A DNA stretch of 36,044 nucleotides. Origin: Bacteroidota bacterium. Its GTDB lineage: Bacteria; Bacteroidota; Bacteroidia; B-17B0; Aurantibacillaceae. Below are positions 8,193-16,096 of this stretch, in pieces. The DNA lies in assembly GCA_016194985.1 (NCBI GenBank), contig JACQAK010000130.1:1-36044 (forward strand). The letters run 5' to 3'. A program made the translations under genes and the position numbers. The notes under the pieces are model-generated. The model saw only the letters and a program-made list of their open reading frames with translations, had not been told where the DNA came from and did no database searches. The number at the start of each line of letters is the position of its first letter. The stretch's first letter is position 1.

Positions 8193-8271
8193 AGGGTGTG
8201 TTTAATGAAAGCCTAAATATAGCTAACATATAATTTTTATCAAAATTACATAAATAATGGAATAAATTATA

Positions 8272-8279
8272 TACTTTTG
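8272..8279 (+). promoter_or_regulatory. Promoter -7 box of the SRP RNA gene
   Basis: TACTTTTG fits TAnnTTTG and ends 4 bases before the first base of the SRP RNA, the distance expected for the Bacteroidota sigma factor. A clear TTTG -33 box is not visible in the AT-rich upstream stretch. Confidence 0.6.
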
Positions 8280-8283
8280 CCGC

Positions 8284-8378
8284 GGGTAAGTCTTTCACGA
8301 CCAGCTCCTGTCAAATCCCCCAGGATGGGAACATAGCAAGGGTAGATGGTTGAGCGGTGCGATGGAAGTAGCTTACCC
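8284..8378 (+). ncRNA. ffs: Small bacterial signal recognition particle RNA (4.5S type)
   Basis: About 95 bases. The ends pair as GGGTAAG (8284-8290) with CTTACCC (8372-8378). The centre contains the conserved Ffh-binding domain: CAGGATGGGAACATAGCAAG followed by GGTAGATG, with GAGCGGTGCGATGG on the return strand, as in Bacteroidota SRP RNAs. A run of seven T (8379-8385) directly after the closing stem gives an intrinsic terminator. The RNA joins Ffh to deliver ribosomes making membrane proteins to the translocon. Confidence 0.93.
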
Positions 8379-8443
8379 TTTTTTTGTGCCCTGAAAATTG
8401 TAGTAATCCCCTCTATTTATTTGAAAATTATTTTTTTATAGCT

Positions 8444-9208
8444 ATGTTTAATCATAGCCAAAAAATCTGTATGGTAACCGTTTTACGACATAGTTTATTC
8501 TTTATACTATATCTGGCGTTTTCGATATTGAACATCTCCGGACAAACAGATACGAGACTATATAAAATAGATTCTCTGACCGCTAAATTCAAAAAAGACA
8601 GTGCGCATATTTATCGTTTTAAAAACATACGCCCTTACGCAGCTATAGATAACAGAAACTCATTTATCAAAGAAGGTCCGGTGAACGTAAAAGGCTTTCA
8701 ATTAGGCGTTATTTTAAAAGAAAAACACACCGTTGGCTTTGGTTTGTATGGGATACAAAACAGCTCAAAACAAAATTTAACCAGTAAAGATGGTAACAGC
8801 GGCATTCCTCTGAAACGTACTTTGAGTTTAAATTATATGACCTTGTTTTACCAATATGTGATTATTGATAAGCGTTTCTTTGAATTGGCCTTGCCCCTTG
8901 AAGTTGGGTTAGGAGGATATCATATTAAATTGATTGATGACAGAAATGATAAAATCGTTTCGGAAAAGGATGGCGGTGTGATGCTTACCAGTGGTGGAGT
9001 GGATATTGTTATTAAACCATTAAAGTGGGTGGGTGTTTCAGGAAGTGCAGGATACCGGATTGCTTTAGAGAATAATCCTAATGTTAATTTTAACGGAGCC
9101 TATTATTCCTATGGTTTTTGGGTAGATGTACGGGAGATATACAGAGATATTCGTTTTTATGGCATTACCCGTAAAAAATACAGAAGGCAATTAAAACGGT
9201 ATTCCTAA
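8444..9208 (+). CDS. Exported protein, probably outer-membrane associated, unknown
   Basis: About 254 residues from ATG 8444; ATG 8471 is equally possible and gives a cleaner signal peptide (MVTVLRHSLFFILYLAFSIL, then NISGQ). A longer frame starting in the SRP RNA terminator at 8384 is not credible. The mature part opens with a short charged helix, then alternating hydrophobic and aromatic strands (for example QLGVILKEKHTVGFGLYG and LALPLEVGLGGYHI) that suggest a beta-barrel or other beta-rich outer-membrane protein. The end is very basic (KKYRRQLKRYS). No family recognised. It follows ffs but is separated from it by the terminator. Confidence 0.75.
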   Translation: MFNHSQKICMVTVLRHSLFFILYLAFSILNISGQTDTRLYKIDSLTAKFKKDSAHIYRFKNIRPYAAIDNRNSFIKEGPVNVKGFQLGVILKEKHTVGFGLYGIQNSSKQNLTSKDGNSGIPLKRTLSLNYMTLFYQYVIIDKRFFELALPLEVGLGGYHIKLIDDRNDKIVSEKDGGVMLTSGGVDIVIKPLKWVGVSGSAGYRIALENNPNVNFNGAYYSYGFWVDVREIYRDIRFYGITRKKYRRQLKRYS

Positions 9209-9289
9209 GGAAAAAACTGCTAAAAGTCATTTTTTTAGTTCCTGCTATTTCGTAATTTAATTAAACTAATCATTAATTATAATTTGCTT

Positions 9290-9631
9290 ATGAAAGAAAA
9301 TGATGAAGATTATGAAAAGTATTATGAGCAGGCCAGATTGCTGCAGCATCAATACCGTGACTATGATCATTTGCGGGAGATCCTTATCAAAAAAGGAGCC
9401 GACCACTTAATGGCAAGTGAGATTATTACACAATTAAAAAAGGTAAACTATGCCAAAAGAAGAAGTACCGGCACACAAATTATAGCGTTTGGCGCCGTTC
9501 TTCTATTAATAGGGTTTATTATTACCTGCCTTTGCTTTAACTTCAACATGCCCATTCATACGGTGATGTATACTTTTACATCAGCCGGCTTGTTGACTCT
9601 CTTTATAGGACTGTTTTATATATTTAATTAA
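9290..9631 (+). CDS. Small two-helix membrane protein, unknown
   Basis: 114 residues from ATG 9290 (a TTG two codons earlier is less likely). The first 60 residues are charged and helical, with Tyr, Glu and Lys (DEDYEKYYEQARLLQHQYRD), and read like a small cytoplasmic helical domain. Two membrane helices follow at about 67-87 and 93-112, ending at the C-terminus. I recognise no family. It ends 4 bases from the end of convergent carB. Confidence 0.68.
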   Translation: MKENDEDYEKYYEQARLLQHQYRDYDHLREILIKKGADHLMASEIITQLKKVNYAKRRSTGTQIIAFGAVLLLIGFIITCLCFNFNMPIHTVMYTFTSAGLLTLFIGLFYIFN

Positions 9632-9635
9632 TTCC

Positions 9636-12446
9636 CTATTTACTTAAATATAAGTTTCGTTCGCTATAAATGTTCTGGAAATACTCATCATACAAATCAT
9701 CAATAAAGTAGATGGCTTCGCCTGTGGATTTCATTTCAGGACCTAATTCTTTTTGAATCTCCGGAAATTTCTCATAACTGAATACAGGGATCTTGATGGC
9801 GTATCCTTTTTTCTTAGGTTTAAAATCGAAGTCTTTTACTTTAGCGCCTAACATGACTTTTGTAGCATAATTCACATAAGGTTCGTCGTATGCTTTGGCT
9901 ATAAAAGGTACCGTGCGGGAAGCGCGTGGATTAGCTTCGATGATATATACGATTTCATCTTTAATAGCAAACTGGATATTTAATAATCCAACTGTTTTCA
10001 AAGCAACTGCAATGGTTTTAGTATGCTGCTCCATTTGCTTAATCACATTCTCAGATAAGTCGAATGTTGGAAGCACGGCATAACTGTCGCCACTATGAAT
10101 TCCGGCAGGTTCAATGTGTTCCATCATCCCGATAATATACACATCTTTTCCATCACAAATCGCATCAGCTTCTGCTTCAATCGCTCCTGCCAGGAAATGA
10201 TCCAGCAAAACCTTATTATCCGGCAAATCGTTTAATAACTTAACCACATGTTGTTCCAATTCCTCTTCGTTGATCACAATCTTCATAGATTGCCCACCCA
10301 ACACATAACTTGGACGAACCAATAAAGGAAATCCTAATTCTTTGGATAAGGTGATGGCTTCTTCAGCATCGTTAATAACTCCGAATTTTGGATAAGGAAT
10401 ATTATTGTCTTTTAACAGGGTAGAGAAACTTCCCCTATCTTCCGCCAAATCCAGAGATTTGAAATCGGTTCCGATAATTTTGATGCCATAACGTTCCAGT
10501 TTTTCTGCCAGTTTTAAAGCAGTTTGCCCACCTAACTGTACAATCACCCCTTCCGGTTTTTCGTGCAGAATAATGTCGTAAATATGTTCCCAGAAAACGG
10601 GTTCGAAGTATAATTTATCAGCAGTACTGAAATCTGTACTAACGGTCTCCGGATTACAGTTGATCATAATGGTTTCATAACCACATTCTTTGGCGGCTAA
10701 TACACCATGTACACAGCTATAATCAAACTCAATTCCCTGCCCTATTCGGTTAGGGCCTGAACCCAAAATAATGACTTTCTTTTTATCTGTCCTGATACTT
10801 TCATTCTCATCTTCAAAGGTAGAATAGTAGTACGGGGTTTTTGCTTCAAACTCGGCTGCACAGGTATCCACCATTTTAAAGACACGGTTAATATTCATCT
10901 CCTTTCGCTTAGCGTATACTTCACTTTCCAGGCAACGTAATAAGTGTGCCACCTGCCTGTCGGCATAACCCATTTGTTTTGCCTCGTATAATAAGTCTTT
11001 AGGAATATTGTCTAAACGGTATTTGCTTACTTCATGCTCCAGAGCAATCATTTGTTCGATTTGCTCCAGAAACCACATATCAATACGGGTAAGTTTTTGG
11101 ATGGTTTTGATAGAGATCCCAAGCTTCATGGCATCATAAATCATAAACAAACGATTCCAGCTTGGACGTTCTAATCCGGCCAATAACTCGGCCTGATTGG
11201 TGTTTTCTTTTCCGTCAGCTCCCAAACCGTTACGTTTAATTTCCAGCGACTGACAAGCCTTTTGAAGGGCTTCCTGAAAAGAGCGGCCAATAGCCATTAC
11301 CTCTCCCACCGATTTCATCTGGAAGCCCAGTTCGCGGTTACAACCTTTGAATTTATCAAAGTTCCAACGAGGTATCTTTACAATCACGTAATCCAGGGTT
11401 GGCTCAAAGTAAGCAGATGTTTGTTTGGTGATTTGGTTTTGCAATTCATCTAATGTGTAACCAATAGCTAATTTGCTGGCAATACGTGCAATAGGATACC
11501 CTGTGGCTTTACTTGCCAATGCTGACGAACGCGATACACGCGGGTTAATTTCGATAGCAATGATCTCTTCTTTTTCATCGTCGCTTACGGCAAACTGAAC
11601 ATTACATCCCCCTGCAAAATTTCCAATACTACGCATCATTTTGATAGCCATGGTACGCATCTTTTGATAGGTGCTGTCACTTAACGTTTGTGCAGGTGCC
11701 ACTGTGATACTGTCGCCGGTATGAACGCCCATTGGATCAAAATTCTCGATAGAGCAAATAATGGCCACATTATCGTTTTTATCCCGTAACAATTCCAATT
11801 CATATTCTTTCCAGCCCAATACGGCTTTATCAATCAATACTTCATGGATCGGAGAGGTTTGTAAACCCCGGTTCAATAAATGATCGTAATCTTCTTTTTT
11901 ATAAACCACTGAGCCGCCGCTACCTCCAAGTGTAAACGAAGGGCGGATCACCAATGGGAAACCAAACTCCTGTGCAATGGATTTACCCTCCAAAAAGGAT
12001 TTCGCGATTTTTGAAGGTGCCATTCCAACACCTATTTCATTCATTCGCATTCTGAATAAATCTCTGTCTTCTGTAACTTTGATGGCATCAATATCAACAC
12101 CGATCATTTTTACATTGTATTTTTTCCAGATACCCAAATCATCGCATTTTAATGCCAGATTCAAAGCGGTTTGCCCGCCCATCGTTGGTAAAACGGCATC
12201 TATCTGGCGTTCTTCCAATATTTTAATAATGGATTTCACTTCCAGCGGCAATAAATAGATGTGATCAGCTGTTACTTTATCTGTCATGATTGTAGCAGGA
12301 TTGGAGTTGATCAATGTTACTTCAATTCCTTCTTCGCGAAGACTTTTAGCTGATTGAGAACCTGAGTAATCAAACTCGCAGGCTTGCCCAATAATAATAG
12401 GACCGGAACCAATAATTAAAACGGATTTTATAGATGTATCTTTCAT
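9636..12446 (-). CDS. carB: Carbamoyl-phosphate synthase large subunit without allosteric domain
   Basis: 936 residues. It makes carbamoyl phosphate from bicarbonate, ammonia and 2 ATP for pyrimidines and arginine. Both synthetase halves are present: first half with VLIIGSGPIIIGQACEFDYS and the TLGGSGG loop, second half with ILGSGPNRIGQGIEFDYS and the VLGGQ loop, each followed by an IEANPR/IEINPR ATP-grasp motif. The oligomerisation region begins near RPSWNRLF. The chain stops soon after GPEMKSTGEAIYF, where the E. coli enzyme continues into a roughly 140-residue MGS-like domain that binds UMP and ornithine. As I recall, this short form is usual in Bacteroidota. carA is not in the window; the gene stands alone. 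Confidence 0.95.
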   Translation of the reverse strand: MKDTSIKSVLIIGSGPIIIGQACEFDYSGSQSAKSLREEGIEVTLINSNPATIMTDKVTADHIYLLPLEVKSIIKILEERQIDAVLPTMGGQTALNLALKCDDLGIWKKYNVKMIGVDIDAIKVTEDRDLFRMRMNEIGVGMAPSKIAKSFLEGKSIAQEFGFPLVIRPSFTLGGSGGSVVYKKEDYDHLLNRGLQTSPIHEVLIDKAVLGWKEYELELLRDKNDNVAIICSIENFDPMGVHTGDSITVAPAQTLSDSTYQKMRTMAIKMMRSIGNFAGGCNVQFAVSDDEKEEIIAIEINPRVSRSSALASKATGYPIARIASKLAIGYTLDELQNQITKQTSAYFEPTLDYVIVKIPRWNFDKFKGCNRELGFQMKSVGEVMAIGRSFQEALQKACQSLEIKRNGLGADGKENTNQAELLAGLERPSWNRLFMIYDAMKLGISIKTIQKLTRIDMWFLEQIEQMIALEHEVSKYRLDNIPKDLLYEAKQMGYADRQVAHLLRCLESEVYAKRKEMNINRVFKMVDTCAAEFEAKTPYYYSTFEDENESIRTDKKKVIILGSGPNRIGQGIEFDYSCVHGVLAAKECGYETIMINCNPETVSTDFSTADKLYFEPVFWEHIYDIILHEKPEGVIVQLGGQTALKLAEKLERYGIKIIGTDFKSLDLAEDRGSFSTLLKDNNIPYPKFGVINDAEEAITLSKELGFPLLVRPSYVLGGQSMKIVINEEELEQHVVKLLNDLPDNKVLLDHFLAGAIEAEADAICDGKDVYIIGMMEHIEPAGIHSGDSYAVLPTFDLSENVIKQMEQHTKTIAVALKTVGLLNIQFAIKDEIVYIIEANPRASRTVPFIAKAYDEPYVNYATKVMLGAKVKDFDFKPKKKGYAIKIPVFSYEKFPEIQKELGPEMKSTGEAIYFIDDLYDEYFQNIYSERNLYLSK

Positions 12447-12623
12447 ATTTAAGTGCTAAGTGGTTAGAGTTTAATGCTAAGTGCAAGATTGCAAAAAACA
12501 AAAAAACAAACTTGGTAAAGATAGTGCTTTGATAGACTTTCATATGATTAAGATTTTAACATTTAATTAATACTCCGCTCATAAATACCCACTATCGGGT
12601 ATTCCTTATATCCGGAATGTCTT

Positions 12624-12631
12624 TAATTTTG
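12624..12631 (+). promoter_or_regulatory. Candidate -7 box (TAATTTTG) for the 12651 lipoprotein gene
   Basis: Exact match to TAnnTTTG, 19 bases before the ATG, giving a short leader. No convincing TTTG -33 element is seen. The rest of the 12447-12650 gap holds only AT-rich sequence and a partial GCTAAGTG repeat at about 12455-12482. Confidence 0.4.
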
Positions 12632-12650
12632 TTCAAAAAAACAGTATATT

Positions 12651-13250
12651 ATGAAGAAAAACATCATCCATTTAGGCTTAATGGCTCTACTCTTCACAAC
12701 CGCTATTTATGCCTGCAAAAAGAAAGACAATTCCAGTACGGATACCTCTAATAATACCAGTACGGGCAGTAATACTACAACCGGCGGAGGTACTACAACA
12801 GGGGGCACCACCACCGGCGGGCCTTCCAACACCATGACGGTAAGCACGGGTACAGCAATTACCACTCAAACGCTTGTAAATTTTGGGATTGTTAACGTTA
12901 CATATCCTTCAAATGCCAATTCGTTTAATGCCAATACGAATCCAAATTATTATGCTGTTCAATCCGTTGTTCCGGGAACATCAACCTTAACTACCGGTAC
13001 TTATTCTGCCTCCGGTTCTCCAACAATACTTGGCGGTACTTTAGGCAATTTACAGGCAACTATTAATTCCGGAATCGGAGGATTAACCATGGGCACATAT
13101 ATTGGCGGTAATGGTACATTTACAGCAAGTGCCTACAATAACAAACAACGGATACAGTACAGTAATGTTACTTTTTCTCTTATGACAGGTACCGGAACAT
13201 TATCAACAACTTATACTGCTAATATTTCGGCTGATTACGTTCAACCATAA
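12651..13250 (+). CDS. Lipoprotein with Thr/Gly-rich linker, unknown
   Basis: 199 residues. The signal peptide ends in a good lipobox, IYAC-KKKD, predicting an acylated Cys at 22. Residues about 27-62 are a low-complexity Ser/Thr/Asn/Gly linker (TTGGGTTTGGTTTGG type). The C-terminal 135 residues are a Thr/Ser/Asn-rich beta domain with repeated short strands (TGTYSASGSP, GGLTMGTYIGGNGTFTASAY). No family is recognised and no catalytic motif is seen. It is probably a surface or periplasmic lipoprotein tethered by the linker. Confidence 0.78.
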   Translation: MKKNIIHLGLMALLFTTAIYACKKKDNSSTDTSNNTSTGSNTTTGGGTTTGGTTTGGPSNTMTVSTGTAITTQTLVNFGIVNVTYPSNANSFNANTNPNYYAVQSVVPGTSTLTTGTYSASGSPTILGGTLGNLQATINSGIGGLTMGTYIGGNGTFTASAYNNKQRIQYSNVTFSLMTGTGTLSTTYTANISADYVQP

Positions 13251-13285
13251 CAGGATTGATCGAAAAAGAAAAGGTTCCGCATTTT

Positions 13286-13320
13286 CAAACCAGTATTATT
13301 TATAAATTTATACTGGTTTG
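13286..13320 (+). promoter_or_regulatory. Perfect 11-bp hairpin covering a TTG start codon
   Basis: CAAACCAGTAT (13286-13296) pairs perfectly with ATACTGGTTTG (13310-13320); the 13-base loop itself contains the palindrome ATTTATAAAT. The last three bases of the right arm are the TTG start of the next gene. There is no T-run directly after the stem in the forward direction, though the following codons are T-rich. It could end transcription of the upstream lipoprotein gene, or hide the start codon in the mRNA. Confidence 0.5.
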
Positions 13321-13860
13321 AAATATTTTTTCTCTATATGTTTTTATGTTGTTAGTCTTATCGTAAAGGCTCAGAATGATTACGCTGTGCCCGCTCCCAG
13401 AGATTACGATCAAAAACCGGCAAAAACTGCAGGGTTTATAGAATTAGGAGGAAATGCAGGGTTGTTTTCGTTAAATATAGATAGGATTTACTATTATAAA
13501 GAAAGATTAAAAGTAAGTGCCAGAGCCGGGTTTGCTCCTCATTTTAATGGTATTTACATAGAACAGATCTATATCCTGGAGAACAATTTTATCCTGTTCA
13601 AAAATCCACATCACCTAGAGCTGGGGCTAGGCGCTACTATGCAACGCCGTTATAATCAAAGACCAAACGAAATTGACAACTACTTTTGGGAAAATATTTT
13701 ATTCAGTGTTTGGCGTTGCGGATACCGCTATCAAAAACAAGATGATGGTTTTTTTGCCAGAGTGGCATTAACACCAGCCATTATGAGTAATGATGCCGAA
13801 GGCTTTCACCCGGATTATTTTCAATTTTGGGCCGGGGTGAGCGTAGGAATGAGTTTTTAA
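13318..13860 (+). CDS. Exported outer-membrane-type protein, unknown
   Basis: 180 residues from a TTG start at 13318, chosen because it gives a signal peptide (KYFFSICFYVVSLIVKAQ) and no in-frame ATG exists nearby. The mature part has alternating aromatic and hydrophobic strands with short turns (FIELGGNAGLFSLNI, LKVSARAGFAPHF, HLELGLGATMQRR), and ends ...FWAGVSVGMSF, with a C-terminal Phe as in many outer-membrane barrels. Likely an 8-stranded barrel of unknown role. The start codon lies inside a perfect hairpin. The gene converges on the radical SAM operon, with 30 bases between. Confidence 0.72.
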   Translation: MKYFFSICFYVVSLIVKAQNDYAVPAPRDYDQKPAKTAGFIELGGNAGLFSLNIDRIYYYKERLKVSARAGFAPHFNGIYIEQIYILENNFILFKNPHHLELGLGATMQRRYNQRPNEIDNYFWENILFSVWRCGYRYQKQDDGFFARVALTPAIMSNDAEGFHPDYFQFWAGVSVGMSF

Positions 13861-13890
13861 TACGCTAGCTCGAAGTCAGAATACTTTGTT

Positions 13891-15285
13891 TTATTTACTC
13901 AGTTCCATCTGTAACTGATATTTCCACGATTTCAATTTCAAATAGGGGATTTTCAGTGGATTTTTATTTTTTGTTTGAAGATAGACCTCATTCATGACCC
14001 ATTGAATCGCGTACTGATAGTACTGTTTTGGATGTGTGCGTTTAAAATCAATATCTCTGTCGGTAGAAGTTTCCCATTCCAAATGGTGGTTCAACAGCTC
14101 ATTCTTCACGTCTGAATACAATTCTGTTCCTTTAATGGGATATGCAATGGTGATTGTATACTGTGACGGATCAGCCTGCACCAAATGATCAATAGTATGT
14201 TGAATATCTTCCTTGGTTTCACCGGGATAGCCAAGCATGATGAATGTTCCTGCTTCAATGCCATATTTTTTGGCAAGCCTTATCATTTCTCGTGTTTGCA
14301 TCACATCTACTCTTCTATCCATGGCATCAATGATCTTCTGAGAGCCGCTTTCTGCTCCTACCCACACTCTATAGCAACCACTGGCTTTTAATATTCTGAT
14401 GACATCTTCATTTAATCTGTCTGCTCTTGAAATCACTTCGTAAGGAATCACAGCATTCTGCTTTTCAACTTCTTCTGCAAATTCCTTTAACCATTTATGA
14501 TGAATCGTAAAAACATCATCTACAAACCAAATCATATCAGGATTGTAAGTATCCTTAATATATTTTAGTTCCTGAGCTACCAATTGCGGGGAGCGTCTTC
14601 TGTATGTTCCGCCATAAACTGCCCTGCTGCACCACTTACAGGTATAAGGACAACCCCGCATAGTACTTACGCTCATCATACTATAACCATGGTGTTTTTT
14701 CCACCCCTTGAGATACGGCGTAAAATCAATTTTTTGTCGGTTAGGAAATGGCAATGCATTCATGTCTTTTAATAAAGGACGTTCAGGTGTTGTGATCATG
14801 TTTCCATCTACTAAATATGCGAGGCCTTTAATGTCCATGACTTTATCAGCTTCAATTTCACCTCTCTTTAACGCATGTATTAATTCCAACATGGTTTCTT
14901 CCCCTTCGCCGATGATAATAAAATCGGCACCATAATTCAAAAAATTTTCCGCATGATTTCTAACTTCAGGGCCACCTAACAGGATTTTTGTATGACTGAG
15001 CTGAGGCAGTGACTTCACATACTTAATAATTTTAAGTACATTAAGCTTCGTCATTAAATTAGTATAGATCGCAATAACATCAGGTACTGTTGTTTGGATT
15101 TTATTTTTAAGCAGATCAAGGGTTGAAAATGTGGAGTCAAACACGTCATTATCATAGCCGTGTCTTTCGAGATACGCGGAGATATATAAAATTCCCAACG
15201 GCACATATGGTCGCATGATTTGAAGTTCCTTCGGATCTTCGCTCAAAAAATAACCGTGTGTGAAAAGGATTTTCATTGTTATCAA
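13891..15285 (-). CDS. B12-type radical SAM protein 3 (last gene of the array)
   Basis: 464 residues. The N-terminal 140 residues form a Rossmann-like B12-binding domain (PLGILYISAYLERHGY, LLGGPEV, IIIGEGEETMLEL) without the DxHxxG histidine, as usual in this radical SAM class. The radical SAM barrel carries C212-x3-C216-x2-C219 (RGCPYTCKWC) for the 4Fe-4S cluster, plus GAESGSQ and GYPGET. The C-terminal 60 residues are helical and basic. Family members methylate unactivated carbons or rearrange substrates, but substrates cannot be read from sequence. It is a clear paralog of the protein at 16068-17528, with the three Cys at identical positions. It starts 19 bases after the methyltransferase stop. 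Confidence 0.9.
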   Translation of the reverse strand: MITMKILFTHGYFLSEDPKELQIMRPYVPLGILYISAYLERHGYDNDVFDSTFSTLDLLKNKIQTTVPDVIAIYTNLMTKLNVLKIIKYVKSLPQLSHTKILLGGPEVRNHAENFLNYGADFIIIGEGEETMLELIHALKRGEIEADKVMDIKGLAYLVDGNMITTPERPLLKDMNALPFPNRQKIDFTPYLKGWKKHHGYSMMSVSTMRGCPYTCKWCSRAVYGGTYRRRSPQLVAQELKYIKDTYNPDMIWFVDDVFTIHHKWLKEFAEEVEKQNAVIPYEVISRADRLNEDVIRILKASGCYRVWVGAESGSQKIIDAMDRRVDVMQTREMIRLAKKYGIEAGTFIMLGYPGETKEDIQHTIDHLVQADPSQYTITIAYPIKGTELYSDVKNELLNHHLEWETSTDRDIDFKRTHPKQYYQYAIQWVMNEVYLQTKNKNPLKIPYLKLKSWKYQLQMELSK

Positions 15286-15304
15286 TAAAGATACTCTTTA
15301 ATTG

Positions 15305-16096
15305 TTATTTCTTTTCAAAAACAATAATATAGTGATCGGCATAATTTGATAAAAAAGAAAAACGTCCAAATAAGCTATCCAAAAATTTCAATATACTGAG
15401 CGCCCTGCGTCGGTTCTTGAAATAAGGTTCCAGATAAGAAGGAGGAACACACAATCCAATCGGCCTGACTAATTTGCAGATATAATGATCTTTAAATAAT
15501 TCCTTAAAATCATTCGGATGATAATAGTAAGTTTTAAAGGAATATCCGTTGATACTTGTTTCTATACCTGCTTTATTCAGCCGGCGTATGGATGTTTTGG
15601 CTTCTCTTTTCCATTTAAAATATAAACGTTCCCACCAACATTGAGTTCCCATAATCACAAAAACCAAATAGCTATGTGTAGGTTGCAACAGACTACAACC
15701 TTTTTTAAAGTTCTCTAATTCTTTATTATTTAAACAATTCAGACCTCCAAAGTTAGAGAAGATGATATCATAGGTATCAGGTATTAATGTCCCTATATTT
15801 TGTGCATCCAGTTGTTTAAATTTTACCGAACTATTTCCGGATTTTGTCTTAGCAACATTGAGCATCTCTGTCGAAATATCTGTTGCCATAACATTAGCGC
15901 CTTGTTCAAAAAGCCATAGAGCATCTTCACCGGTACCACAATTGACCTCCAATAATGATTTATTGTTGAGTTGTAATTGTTTTGATAAGTGATGATATAC
16001 CTGCGAACGCTGTGCTCTACCAATTAATGAATCAGTAAAATGTTCGTCGTAAGCAGGAGCATATGTATCAAAGGCTTGCTGTTGCATCCGGGTCAA
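15305..16096 (-). CDS. Class I SAM-dependent methyltransferase
   Basis: 263 residues. Motif I is LLEVNCGTGEDALWL (48-62), with Asn-Cys-Gly in place of the usual Gly-Cys-Gly; an acidic ATDIS follows at the end of strand 2 and DIIFSNFGGLNCL forms the post-II/IV region. A Trp-rich insertion and a basic C-terminus suggest a bulky or membrane-bound substrate. The start overlaps the previous gene by 29 bases (20 if Met4 is used), indicating translational coupling. Placed between two paralogous radical SAM genes. Substrate unknown; O- or C-methylation of the cluster product is inferred. Confidence 0.85.
   Translation of the reverse strand: MTRMQQQAFDTYAPAYDEHFTDSLIGRAQRSQVYHHLSKQLQLNNKSLLEVNCGTGEDALWLFEQGANVMATDISTEMLNVAKTKSGNSSVKFKQLDAQNIGTLIPDTYDIIFSNFGGLNCLNNKELENFKKGCSLLQPTHSYLVFVIMGTQCWWERLYFKWKREAKTSIRRLNKAGIETSINGYSFKTYYYHPNDFKELFKDHYICKLVRPIGLCVPPSYLEPYFKNRRRALSILKFLDSLFGRFSFLSNYADHYIIVFEKK

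Noticed and set aside
8384-8443. Upstream extension of the 8444 gene starting with TTG at 8384
   Set aside because: The start lies inside the T-run of the SRP RNA terminator and the added residues do not form a signal peptide; later ATG codons do.
12687-12869. Minus-strand open frame opposite the Thr/Gly-rich lipoprotein linker
   Set aside because: It exists because ACN/GGN repeats have few stops in reverse. The plus frame has a signal peptide and lipobox.
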